Below are positions 4,692-11,316 of a stretch of DNA of 23,456 nucleotides, piece after piece. Below the pieces are notes generated by a model. The model was not told where the DNA came from, made no database searches, and saw only the letters and a program-made list of their open reading frames with translations. Positions within the stretch are counted from its first letter, which is position 1; each line of letters opens with the position of its first letter. Position numbers and translations under genes: made by a program. The stretch is from IMG/VR virus record IMGVR_UViG_3300028394_000313, positions 1-23,456 of that record; one strand, 5' to 3'. Origin of the DNA: a virus.

Positions 4692-5171
4692 CTAGTTGAT
4701 TAGTCCTAGTTCGTGGTGCTCAAACTCTACTTCAAAGGCATTTGCTTTTAGGCACTTGCCGTCTGTGAGTTCGTGGTCGCATACTGCGTCAGCACAGTCT
4801 GCGTCTTGTGTAAATACCACAAAGGTATCTGCCAAGTGTGTTCGCATTTCACTCCACCTAGTCGGTCCGTAAAGGTCGTATTCCATACCTTTTAGGAATA
4901 CGCCATCGTGATGACCGTTAGTTGCGTAGTTGATACCGTCATACTCGCAAGAGTCAAAGAATGACTGAATGCTCGCAAAGAGATTACCGAATGTTTCCCA
5001 GTATTCTACACGCTGAACGCTAGTAGATGAACCGTTATAACGCCAAGTTTCCTTGCGTTCATTGACATCTTTACGGTCATACCAATACTTGACCAATTCT
5101 AACGGAGTGTCAAGCGTATAAATACGGTCGTCTAACTCGGTAGAATTGACTAACAACGGATTAGTGTCCAT
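4692..5171 (-). CDS. Acidic protein, unknown, first gene of leftward unit
   Basis: This gene encodes 159 residues. ATG at 5171 follows AGGGCAGGCA. The protein is acidic and rich in Tyr, Trp and Asp; the C-terminal part has three Cys with a His (DADCADAVCDHELTDGKC). It has no membrane segment. It is the gene nearest to the divergent control region, so it is probably among the first left-arm genes expressed. I recognise no family and do not assign a function. Confidence 0.78.
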   Translation of the reverse strand: MDTNPLLVNSTELDDRIYTLDTPLELVKYWYDRKDVNERKETWRYNGSSTSVQRVEYWETFGNLFASIQSFFDSCEYDGINYATNGHHDGVFLKGMEYDLYGPTRWSEMRTHLADTFVVFTQDADCADAVCDHELTDGKCLKANAFEVEFEHHELGLIN

Positions 5172-5241
5172 TGCCTGCCCTAACTATCAGGGAACTACTT
5201 GCCTAAGCCGTCTGCCTAAGTCTTGTTTCCCTAACAAGATA

Positions 5242-5292
5242 AGACTATGTCCACCAAAGGCAAAAAGTGGTCGTGTTATCAAAGCGTTATAA
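5242..5292 (-). promoter_or_regulatory. Promoter and operator of unit 5171-3956 (copy 1)
   Basis: On the minus strand this is CCACTT (5265-5270), a 17-base spacer and TAGTCT (5242-5247). The operator GTTATCAAAGC-GTTATAA begins at 5275. A CTTGTT/AACAAG hairpin (5222-5238) lies at the predicted transcript start, giving a leader of about 65 bases before the ATG at 5171. Confidence 0.75.
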
Positions 5293-5463
5293 AGATTATT
5301 TTCGTTATCAAGCCGTAATCTAGATGGTTCTCGTTATCAAATTGTAATAAAGGGGGGGTAGGGTTAGGCGTTATCAAATCGTTATAATCGGGCAGGGCAC
5401 AGAAACGATTGAGGTCCTAGAAAGCTAGGCAGTAGCCTAAAGGGCGGGGATGGCCGGCGCAGC

Positions 5464-5493
5464 TGTTTGGGTGTTTGGGTGTTTGGGTGTTTG
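5464..5493 (+). repeat. 8-bp tandem repeat
   Basis: The unit TGTTTGGG occurs three full times plus six bases. It lies directly upstream of the candidate promoter at 5491-5520 and is G/T-rich on one strand. Confidence 0.9.
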
Positions 5494-5520
5494 TAACTTA
5501 TCGTGCACAATCGTTATAAT
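5491..5520 (+). promoter_or_regulatory. Candidate rightward sigma70-type promoter
   Basis: TTGTAA (5491-5496), an 18-base spacer and TATAAT (5515-5520). The -10 is embedded in a half operator (CGTTATAAT), so operator binding would block it. A transcript from here would have a leader of about 170 bases before the ATG at 5699. Confidence 0.5.
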
Positions 5521-5573
5521 TGATTTCAGGGGTGGTGTGCAAAATTAGTTAAATATTTGATTGTCCTTGTTTC

Positions 5574-5589
5574 AATAGGAATACCTATT
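5574..5589. promoter_or_regulatory. Palindrome in rightward leader
   Basis: AATAGG-AATA-CCTATT forms a 16-bp palindrome. It overlaps the second of two copies of TATTTGATTG (5554-5563 and 5586-5595). It may be a second operator between promoter and first gene; no binding protein is known. Confidence 0.4.
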
Positions 5590-5686
5590 TGATTGGAATA
5601 GCAGTGATAGCTGCGCCGCCCTAAGCTACCATTTTCACAACTCCTGCAAAAATGCTATTAGGGGGTTAAATGTTGTTGTTTTACTT

Positions 5687-5701
5687 TATACTGAAGTAAT
5701 G
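5687..5701 (+). promoter_or_regulatory. -10 element for a leaderless transcript
   Basis: TATACT (5687-5692) ends six bases before the ATG at 5699, the distance expected when transcription starts at or next to the A of the start codon. No Shine-Dalgarno lies at a usable distance. No clear -35 is seen. Leaderless starts are common in Actinobacteria. Confidence 0.5.
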
Positions 5702-5926
5702 AAGCCACGCGGGTTGTATGAAGAGTTTGCACACGGCCGCGCGCCAGAGCTGCACCAGGTACTAGGTGTATTCACCCAAAATAATGCCGTTTTAGGGCTG
5801 AATGTAATGGATGCCCGTAGAATCAATGATGGTATCTTTACTGGTCCAAAAGGTGCCTATCAACGCTATAATGTTTCTGGACAAGCAACAAACGTTGCAC
5901 AAATACCTTACGGGAGCGCACAATGA
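5699..5926 (+). CDS. First rightward gene, small unknown protein
   Basis: This gene encodes 75 residues. It probably begins a leaderless mRNA. The stop overlaps the next ATG by ATGA. The sequence (MKPRGLYEEFAHGRAPELH..., ending in a Gln/Ala-rich tail) shows no recognisable domain, Cys or membrane segment. It opens a chain of five small basic or polar genes ending with an HNH endonuclease. Function unknown. Confidence 0.75.
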   Translation: MKPRGLYEEFAHGRAPELHQVLGVFTQNNAVLGLNVMDARRINDGIFTGPKGAYQRYNVSGQATNVAQIPYGSAQ

Positions 5927-6111
5927 ACCCCAAAGATAAGCAGTTTAAACTTCAATTAAATGCTGAGCCAGCTGGCGAATCAATGTCTTTAGAACACCAG
6001 TACCATGCAGTAATGTCCCAAGACCCACGTTACAACACCCCGGAAGATTTAGAAGAGATGGGTAACGCGATGTGGAAAGCAGAACAGGAAAAGAAAAAGA
6101 ATGCATCCTAA
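5923..6111 (+). CDS. Small hydrophilic protein, unknown
   Basis: This gene encodes 62 residues. It overlaps the previous gene by four bases (ATGA), with GGGAGCG just upstream, and the next gene by eleven. It has a helical middle (SLEHQYHAVMSQDPRYNTPE), then a Lys-rich C terminus. No family is recognised. Coupled translation with both neighbours is likely. Confidence 0.72.
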   Translation: MNPKDKQFKLQLNAEPAGESMSLEHQYHAVMSQDPRYNTPEDLEEMGNAMWKAEQEKKKNAS

Positions 6112-6379
6112 GAATCCGCAAATGAGCGAAGGCGACAAGCTAGAGCGCGCAAACAACACTCTTCTGCGCCACAGAGGGCCTGGTAAGCCTAACGACAAAA
6201 AGGCTAAAGCCCTTTTTGACAGAAACATGGGTGAGCACGCAGTTCGCACCATGAAGGTTAAAGACGTTATCAAGGAGTACAAAGAAGACCCTGAAGCGTA
6301 TACCGCAATTAGCGCTGAGTCTATTGGCCGTATGCGTCGCGGCGAGCCTTCTAAATATCACACTGATAAAGACCTATAG
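6101..6379 (+). CDS. Basic protein, related to the next gene
   Basis: This gene encodes 92 residues. The ATG at 6101 lies inside the end of the previous gene, behind an A/G-rich ribosome site. I keep this start because the neighbouring gene starts with the same M-x-PK-x-PQ pattern. Near the C terminus it has IGRMRRGEPSKY, matching LGRAKRGEPMDL of the neighbour. Both are basic, with a central helical part. They look like diverged copies of one ancestral gene. The role is unknown; DNA-binding or virion-associated roles are possible. Confidence 0.75.
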   Translation: MHPKNPQMSEGDKLERANNTLLRHRGPGKPNDKKAKALFDRNMGEHAVRTMKVKDVIKEYKEDPEAYTAISAESIGRMRRGEPSKYHTDKDL

Positions 6380-6387
6380 GAGCTCTC

Positions 6388-6735
6388 ATGCAGCCAAAAA
6401 AGCCACAACTACCTAGATACTCTAAGAACTCTGAACTACCTACACACCAGGCTAGAAGAGCTAATGCAAGCGTAGCCAGGTTTAATAACGTACTTCACCC
6501 TGTAATTAAAGGCGTAATGAAGCGCAATACTGCTGAAGGTAAAGTTAGAGAGGCCGTAGATTCAGGTATGTCTATCCAAGAAGCAGATAGCAGATACAAG
6601 GCCGCAGAAGCTTCGGGTACTAAAGACCTTCACATGTACGAAATTCCAGTTAGGGCCGGAGCCCTTGGCCGTGCAAAGCGTGGGGAACCTATGGATTTGA
6701 TTACTGGTGTTAATCCAGAAAGAAAAGGCAGATAA
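6388..6735 (+). CDS. Basic protein, likely paralogue of preceding gene
   Basis: This gene encodes 115 residues. ATG at 6388 has AGGAG six bases upstream; the TAA overlaps the next ATG by one base. It shares the opening M-x-PK-x-PQ, an N-terminal basic stretch and the C-terminal GRxxRGEP motif with the gene at 6101, but has an insertion of about 20 residues in the middle (GMSIQEADSRYKAAEASGT). No known family. The shared motif suggests a common ligand, perhaps nucleic acid. Confidence 0.77.
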   Translation: MQPKKPQLPRYSKNSELPTHQARRANASVARFNNVLHPVIKGVMKRNTAEGKVREAVDSGMSIQEADSRYKAAEASGTKDLHMYEIPVRAGALGRAKRGEPMDLITGVNPERKGR

Positions 6736-7073
6736 TGTCTGAAAAGAAAAAAGCTACTGGTAAGAAGACTAAGACCCTAGCGGGCAAGACTTCTGACGGT
6801 AAAAAGGTTTATGGGCCGTTTAAGGGCTCTAAGAAAAATGGCGGACGCCCTATGATGTCTGTTGTAAATAAAGATGGCTCACGTACATCTATCTCGGCCG
6901 CTAAGTATAAGTATGAGAAAACACACGGTAAATTGCCTAAAGGTGTAGATGTTGACCACAAGGACAACAACCACTCCAATGACAATGCTGGAAACCTACG
7001 CGCTCTAAAACACGGTAAAAATACTGCTAAAGAAAACAAGCGCCGCGCAGGTAAGAAAGAAAACGACAAATAA
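6735..7073 (+). CDS. HNH endonuclease
   Basis: This gene encodes 112 residues. After a Lys-rich N terminus (residues 1-40) and a short strand pair, the HNH core runs from about 69 to 100: VDVDHKDNNHSND, then NLRAL and NTAKEN. His75 is the likely general base, with Asn84 or Asn87 and Asn96 in the later HNH positions. The pattern resembles HNH_3-type phage nucleases, which either act as free-standing homing endonucleases or assist DNA packaging. It is 5.5 kb from the terminase, so a packaging role is uncertain. It starts on the TAATG overlap with the previous gene. Confidence 0.88.
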   Translation: MSEKKKATGKKTKTLAGKTSDGKKVYGPFKGSKKNGGRPMMSVVNKDGSRTSISAAKYKYEKTHGKLPKGVDVDHKDNNHSNDNAGNLRALKHGKNTAKENKRRAGKKENDK

Positions 7074-7104
7074 TTCGGTTTAGATAAGAAATCTGAAACA
7101 ACTC

Positions 7105-7128
7105 ACGCCATACTTAATAATATGGCGT
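7105..7128 (+). other. Hairpin ahead of the large repeat-protein gene
   Basis: ACGCCATA (7105-7112) pairs with TATGGCGT (7121-7128) around an 8-base A/T loop, 32 bases after the HNH stop. It lacks a clear T tract. It could be a weak terminator or leader structure. Confidence 0.5.
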
Positions 7129-7174
7129 TCCGATCAAACGTCTTTAAATCTATCTCTAGAGAAAGTATAAATCA

Positions 7175-9712
7175 ATGGCAAACAACGTAGGTAATTTTCA
7201 GGACAGCGGTACGCTACTTCCTGTTACCACTCAGAAAGTAAGCGGAGCCGTCAATAACGGCACTTCCGTTACCCTAACAGCTTCAAACTCAAATATTGCG
7301 GTAGGACAGGTCGTAACCGGTTCTGGTATTGCAAACGCTGACGGTATCAACCCTGCAACTACTGTTACTGCAACTGGTAACCCAATAACCCTTAGCCGTC
7401 CAGCTACTCTTGTAGATGGCGTAACTCTTAACTTTTCGAGTTACCAGAACCAGAACATCGAAACTGACTTCGTATGGGGTAACTTTGCAATTCAGCCAAA
7501 CGATGACCGTGCAACTACCGCCGCTGGTAACTTCCCGGCTTCTGGTGTTACAACTGCAAAGATTACAACTGCAAGCACCGACGCTAAAGTTACTACTTTT
7601 ACCACTGACGTAGCTCACAACCTAGTAGTAGGTTCTACAGTTAACACCGGTGTTTTTGCTACTGGTGGAACTGTTGCTTCTCCAGTTGCCGGTACAACTG
7701 TTTTGTCCGAATCAGTTAACGCAATTGCTACTGCTACAGCGGCATCAGTTACAGCAAACGTAGCCGCTAATACAAATGTTACTATTCCTTCAACTGCTAA
7801 CCTTGTAGTAGGTATGGTCGTAACAGCTAGCGGTGGAACCGTTACCACTCTTGCTGCCGGTACTACAATTACCTTAGTTACTAGTAACACGGTTATTCAA
7901 TTAAGCAGTGCAATTAACGTTAGCGGTACTACTCTTACTTTTGCGTATACTCCGGCTGTTGCCGACTCTACACAAAAGACCGTCACTATTAACACCCCTA
8001 CTAACAAGTTTGTTGTAGGTCAGGTTGTTAGTATTAGCGGTGGTACTTCAGGAAACAACAACGCCATTTACAACGGTTCATTTACTGTACTAGCTAGAAC
8101 TGCTAACTCAATTACAATTGCTAACGCAAATACTCCAACCGAAATCAAAGACACACTTGCAATTGCGGCTACCCCATTTGACCTAAATAACGCAACTGTA
8201 TTGAGCGTTCCTTCAACAACTACATTTACCGTTGCAAGCGGCCCTGTGAGCTCTTCCTCAAGCGCTTCTACCGTAACAGCTTCTCTTGAGGTTGTTGGCG
8301 ACACAAACTGGGCTTACCTAAACGGAGTTGCTCAGACAGCCGCTACTACTAAGGTACAGAGTGCACGTCTAGCTGTTTCTAAACTTACTGATAGCGCAAG
8401 CAAAGACAGATTCGTAATTAGCAACACTGTAAACGGAAACTCTCTAGAGACTCCAATTGACAGCGCTCTTCTTGCGGATTCAGGATTCTACGGATTCCCG
8501 AACTTCAATACTGGTAAGTATCCAGTAACTGCTGCTCAAGCTGGTGGTTCTGCGGCCAATCCTTTCGTACTAGTTACTGCTTCAAATAACTTTGCAGAAA
8601 CTTTAACTCTTGGTACTTCTACAGTTAACCTAACTGGCTTCACTAACCCTGCGTTTAACATCAACGGAGCAATTGTTCGCGCTGCGACAGCAGACAACTT
8701 TGTAGTATCAGGCTCTGTTACTACTCAGGTAGGTGGAAACGGAAGCACATCACAGGTTGGTGTTACTCTTACTGCTGCTAACAACGCTATTCAGGTAGGT
8801 CAGTCGGTAGTTATTTCAGGTTCTGTAGTAGGTAAGGTTGCTGCAATTAGCGGTACTGCTCTTACATTAGACACCGCAACTTCGGTAGCAAACAGCACTA
8901 CCATTACGTTCCTAGCTCCACTAGGTACTGCTCTTACTGGTCAATCAGCTGCTGCACAGATTGCCGGCTGGGGTATCGGTAACTTCAATGTTACTGCTGT
9001 TACTGTTGATGCAACAACAAACACTACCTACAAGTACACTGCTCAAAACAACCTAAACGCTGGTGACGTAGTAACTGTTACTGGTCTAGTTAGCAACGCT
9101 ATTTTGAACCCTAACGTAAGCTCCGTAACAGTTGCTGCTGCAACTGCAACTAGCTTTACAGTTACTGGTCGAACTGCATCAACTGCTGGTTATTCTATAA
9201 CTGGTCAAACCGGTAAGGTAGAATACTCATCTGCTCTAACTAACGTAGATGGTGCTTTTGCAACCGGAACATTTGGTTACCTAGTCCCTAGCGTAGTTGG
9301 TAAGACATCTACTGTTGCTATTGACGCACTAAATGACCGCGGCTTTGTACACAGCGCAGGTTCAACCACCTCATCTGCTAGCAACGTTGCTAGCGTTACC
9401 GGTATTACCCGTACCGCAGGTAGCAACCTAGCTGTCCTAACTGGTGGCGCGGGTGCGTTTACTAACCTAGTAGCTGGTGACGTTGTTACTGTAAGCAGCT
9501 CGTCTATACTAGGCCTTGTGAACTCTACTGACTACACAGTTGCCCACTGGATTAGCGCAACTGCTATCGTGATTAACACCGGTACTACAGATGCAGTGTC
9601 TTCTGGAACCCTAACCTTGACTCCAAAGATTGGTACAGTACACTCTCAGCAGTACGCTGCTGGTACTGCACGTACAACTACTGCAATTACTACTGGCCTC
9701 TGGGCTGCCTAA
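7175..9712 (+). CDS. 845-residue beta-repeat structural protein
   Basis: This is a very Thr/Ala/Val/Ser/Asn-rich protein without Cys. At least six segments repeat a loose pattern: a beta strand, then a hydrophobic-VGxxV turn and strand. Examples are SNIAVGQVVTGSG (residues about 38-50), ANLVVGMVVTASG (about 208-220), NKFVVGQVVSISG, NAIQVGQSVVISG, NNLNAGDVVTVTG and FTNLVAGDVVTVSS. Such modules occur in phage tail fibres, head fibres and other surface proteins, so a virion surface role is likely. The ribosome site AGAGAAAG lies 9 bases before the ATG. A strong terminator follows. It is placed well away from the tail fibre at 20528, so it may decorate the head. Codon use matches the neighbours. 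Confidence 0.85.
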   Translation: MANNVGNFQDSGTLLPVTTQKVSGAVNNGTSVTLTASNSNIAVGQVVTGSGIANADGINPATTVTATGNPITLSRPATLVDGVTLNFSSYQNQNIETDFVWGNFAIQPNDDRATTAAGNFPASGVTTAKITTASTDAKVTTFTTDVAHNLVVGSTVNTGVFATGGTVASPVAGTTVLSESVNAIATATAASVTANVAANTNVTIPSTANLVVGMVVTASGGTVTTLAAGTTITLVTSNTVIQLSSAINVSGTTLTFAYTPAVADSTQKTVTINTPTNKFVVGQVVSISGGTSGNNNAIYNGSFTVLARTANSITIANANTPTEIKDTLAIAATPFDLNNATVLSVPSTTTFTVASGPVSSSSSASTVTASLEVVGDTNWAYLNGVAQTAATTKVQSARLAVSKLTDSASKDRFVISNTVNGNSLETPIDSALLADSGFYGFPNFNTGKYPVTAAQAGGSAANPFVLVTASNNFAETLTLGTSTVNLTGFTNPAFNINGAIVRAATADNFVVSGSVTTQVGGNGSTSQVGVTLTAANNAIQVGQSVVISGSVVGKVAAISGTALTLDTATSVANSTTITFLAPLGTALTGQSAAAQIAGWGIGNFNVTAVTVDATTNTTYKYTAQNNLNAGDVVTVTGLVSNAILNPNVSSVTVAAATATSFTVTGRTASTAGYSITGQTGKVEYSSALTNVDGAFATGTFGYLVPSVVGKTSTVAIDALNDRGFVHSAGSTTSSASNVASVTGITRTAGSNLAVLTGGAGAFTNLVAGDVVTVSSSSILGLVNSTDYTVAHWISATAIVINTGTTDAVSSGTLTLTPKIGTVHSQQYAAGTARTTTAITTGLWAA

Positions 9713-9723
9713 TATCTAAGTAG

Positions 9724-9754
9724 AAAAGCCCCGGTCGTTTGGCCGGGGTTTTCC
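9724..9754 (+). terminator. Terminator after the repeat protein
   Basis: CCCCGG (9729-9734) pairs with CCGGGG (9743-9748), with TTTT after and AAAA before. It is 11 bases after the stop at 9712 and could act in both directions. Confidence 0.88.
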
Positions 9755-9797
9755 TATTTAAACTGATAAAATTATCCAAAAGGATTAGGATTTAATT

Positions 9798-10472
9798 ATG
9801 GCTGAAAATATTGTTGGTAAAACCGCTAGAACTCAGGCGGAGTCCATACCTAAAGACACTAAGTTTGCTCAAGACACTCTTAAAGGTTTGTTGTTTACTA
9901 ATCTTGCAAATGGCGGAAGTCGTGGAAGAGGCGGCTCTGGAGGTACTTCTGGGGGCGGTCGTGTTAAGAGTATGCAAGAGTACCACAATGAAGATGTCAG
10001 AGCTCAGCACGACTACGAACGTCAAGTGGGCTTAGAAGGCGCACGACACAAACAAGCCCTATCTGGTTTGCGTGCTGTTCACAAAGTTGCTCCGGAAGGT
10101 CGCGTAGCTAAAGGTTTTAAGTACAAAGGTCTTGAAGCAAGTTACGAAAATGCTCCACCACCGCCAACTACCGGTGTAGCAGCTGGTCAAGCTGAGGGTC
10201 AACAGCAAACTGGTACTAAAAAACCATCAAAGCCTCGTAAGCGCTCTGCAAGAAAGCCTATTCAGTTTGATGTTTATGACGGAAAAACTCGCCAACAATA
10301 TGGCGTAGCCGTCCGTAGTGGTTCTAAACCTGTCTTTCCAGATGACAAGCCTGCAACGCCTAAAAAAACTACAACTAAATCTAAAACTACAACTAAAGCT
10401 AAGGCAGTTAAAGCTAAGCCTGCAGCAACTACTGCCCCTAAAAAATACAAGCCACGTGGAAAAAAAGCTTAA
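9798..10472 (+). CDS. Basic protein with histone-H1-like tail
   Basis: This gene encodes 224 residues. ATG at 9798 follows AGGATTTAATT. The layout has three parts: an ordinary N-terminal part to about residue 38, a Gly-rich linker (GGSRGRGGSGGTSGGGR), a helical middle with many charged residues (70-110), and a Pro/Lys-rich end. The last 45 residues are Lys/Ala/Thr repeats (TTTKSKTTTKAKAVKAKPAA) like eukaryotic H1 or bacterial AlgP/HU-type tails. This suggests non-specific DNA binding, perhaps as an internal virion or condensation protein. No enzyme motif is seen. The end overlaps the next gene. Confidence 0.78.
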   Translation: MAENIVGKTARTQAESIPKDTKFAQDTLKGLLFTNLANGGSRGRGGSGGTSGGGRVKSMQEYHNEDVRAQHDYERQVGLEGARHKQALSGLRAVHKVAPEGRVAKGFKYKGLEASYENAPPPPTTGVAAGQAEGQQQTGTKKPSKPRKRSARKPIQFDVYDGKTRQQYGVAVRSGSKPVFPDDKPATPKKTTTKSKTTTKAKAVKAKPAATTAPKKYKPRGKKA

Positions 10473-10662
10473 AGTAGATATACGCCGTAAAGGGCCTCTA
10501 GCACGCCGCTCGGGAGCTATTACGTCTACCGACGTATACGAACGCGATGAGCGCCCTACAGGCCGTTACAGAGAGTTTAGAGACGCTTTGACACGTGCCG
10601 GTGACTACGCTATAGCTGGAATCCCTACTCACATGAAAGAGTGGGGAAGATGGAATCCGTAA
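10456..10662 (+). CDS. Small basic protein with GTG start
   Basis: This gene encodes 68 residues. The open frame begins further upstream inside the previous gene, but that part is a Leu/Gln-rich shadow of its Lys codons. The first plausible start is GTG at 10456, which gives MEKKLKVDIRRKGPLARRSG. No good Shine-Dalgarno precedes it, so translation probably depends on the overlapping upstream gene (17 bases). It is rich in Arg and Lys, with a C-terminal WGRW. Function unknown. Confidence 0.6.
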   Translation: MEKKLKVDIRRKGPLARRSGAITSTDVYERDERPTGRYREFRDALTRAGDYAIAGIPTHMKEWGRWNP

Positions 10663-10817
10663 AACGTCAAAAAGAGTTTAAAAAAGAGGCTTTATTTAAG
10701 CCTGCACAAGTAAAAGATACGCGTTTCGGTGTTCGCAGAATATATTTGAATCAAAAGGAAAAGCCAACCACTTTTTCATATGCTAACCCCGGCCGTAATT
10801 GGTGGGGCACAAGGTAA
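10650..10817 (+). CDS. 55-residue basic protein, unknown
   Basis: This gene is shorter than common cutoffs. ATG at 10650 lies within the end of the previous gene, with GGGGA just upstream. It runs 55 codons to TAA at 10817, 9 bases before the next start. The product begins MESVKRQKEFKKEALF, contains a TRFGVRRIYLN strand and ends NPGRNWWGTR. The very basic composition fits its neighbours. It fills a gap that would otherwise be empty inside a tightly packed operon. Function unknown. Confidence 0.68.
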   Translation: MESVKRQKEFKKEALFKPAQVKDTRFGVRRIYLNQKEKPTTFSYANPGRNWWGTR

Positions 10818-10826
10818 TAGGAATAT

Positions 10827-11096
10827 ATGTCGACCGATCAATTAATTGCGCTTATTGCTACTCTTTGCACCATTCTTAGCTTAGGCGGCTTTGTTGTTGC
10901 TCGCTTAGTTAAAGGCTACACAAGTGAGATAGTAAGCGTTCTTATAAAAGACTACTTATCGGAACTTAAGCCAAATCACGGCTCATCTCTTCGTGACGAT
11001 GTATTAGGAATTAAAACTGACTTAAATTCTGTTAAAGTAAATATTGCTGTCTTAGAAGGCAAGTTTGACCAGCATATTAAAGAGAATATTAATTAA
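10827..11096 (+). CDS. Membrane-anchored actinophage protein (DUF2746-like)
   Basis: This gene encodes 89 residues. ATG at 10827 follows AATAGGAATAT. One transmembrane helix lies at about 6-28 (LIALIATLCTILSLGGFVVA), followed by an amphipathic or coiled C-terminal part. The motif NHGSSLRDDVLGIK resembles the NGGSSLRDAV motif shared by many small actinophage membrane proteins, annotated as DUF2746 or holin-like. A holin role is possible, but there is no endolysin next to it. Topology: short N terminus out, long C terminus in the cytoplasm. Confidence 0.75.
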   Translation: MSTDQLIALIATLCTILSLGGFVVARLVKGYTSEIVSVLIKDYLSELKPNHGSSLRDDVLGIKTDLNSVKVNIAVLEGKFDQHIKENIN

Positions 11097-11133
11097 ATCT
11101 GCTATTATTAATAGATAAACTACAAGGAGAAAC

Positions 11134-11316
11134 ATGAAGTGTTCAAACTGCTCTGAAGACGCTGCTTACACAGAAAGCTCAGTTAACTTTAGCCCTGCTC
11201 ATTATTGCGTAAAGCACCTACCACAACACCTTCGTTTAGGCGCTGAAGAGGGGCTATACCCTCTAGAAGAGCTTAAATCAGATAAAAAGAAGTCTGTAAA
11301 AGAAGAAACCGAATAA
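11134..11316 (+). CDS. Small zinc-binding-type protein
   Basis: This gene encodes 60 residues. ATG at 11134 has a clean AAGGAG site 6 bases upstream. CSNC (residues 3-6) followed by HYCVKHLPQH could bind one zinc ion. The end is Lys/Glu-rich. The stop overlaps the next ATG (TAATG). No named family. Confidence 0.78.
   Translation: MKCSNCSEDAAYTESSVNFSPAHYCVKHLPQHLRLGAEEGLYPLEELKSDKKKSVKEETE

Larger units (their letters stand above)
5293..5698. promoter_or_regulatory. Divergent control region without genes
   Basis: About 400 bases separate leftward and rightward genes. It holds three more operator copies (5304, 5333 and 5370, each with an 11-base internal period), a half site near 5513, a run of Gs at 5352-5358, an 8-bp tandem repeat, a candidate rightward promoter, a palindrome at 5574-5589 and the leaderless promoter just before 5699. 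I see no convincing gene or tRNA. It could also hold a replication origin, but nothing in it is specific to one. Confidence 0.6.

Noticed and set aside
996-5387. Repeated GTTAT elements as a possible CRISPR array
   Set aside because: Repeats are 18 bases, spacing is irregular with whole genes between copies, and orientation varies; no cas genes.
5390-5460. Gene-free stretch with small self-complementary words (CCTAGAAAGCTAGG) as a small RNA or tRNA
   Set aside because: Stems are short and no promoter or terminator frames it.
10318-10455. Upstream part of the open frame ending at 10662
   Set aside because: It is a second-frame reading of the Lys/Thr repeats of the preceding gene; the real product starts at the GTG at 10456.
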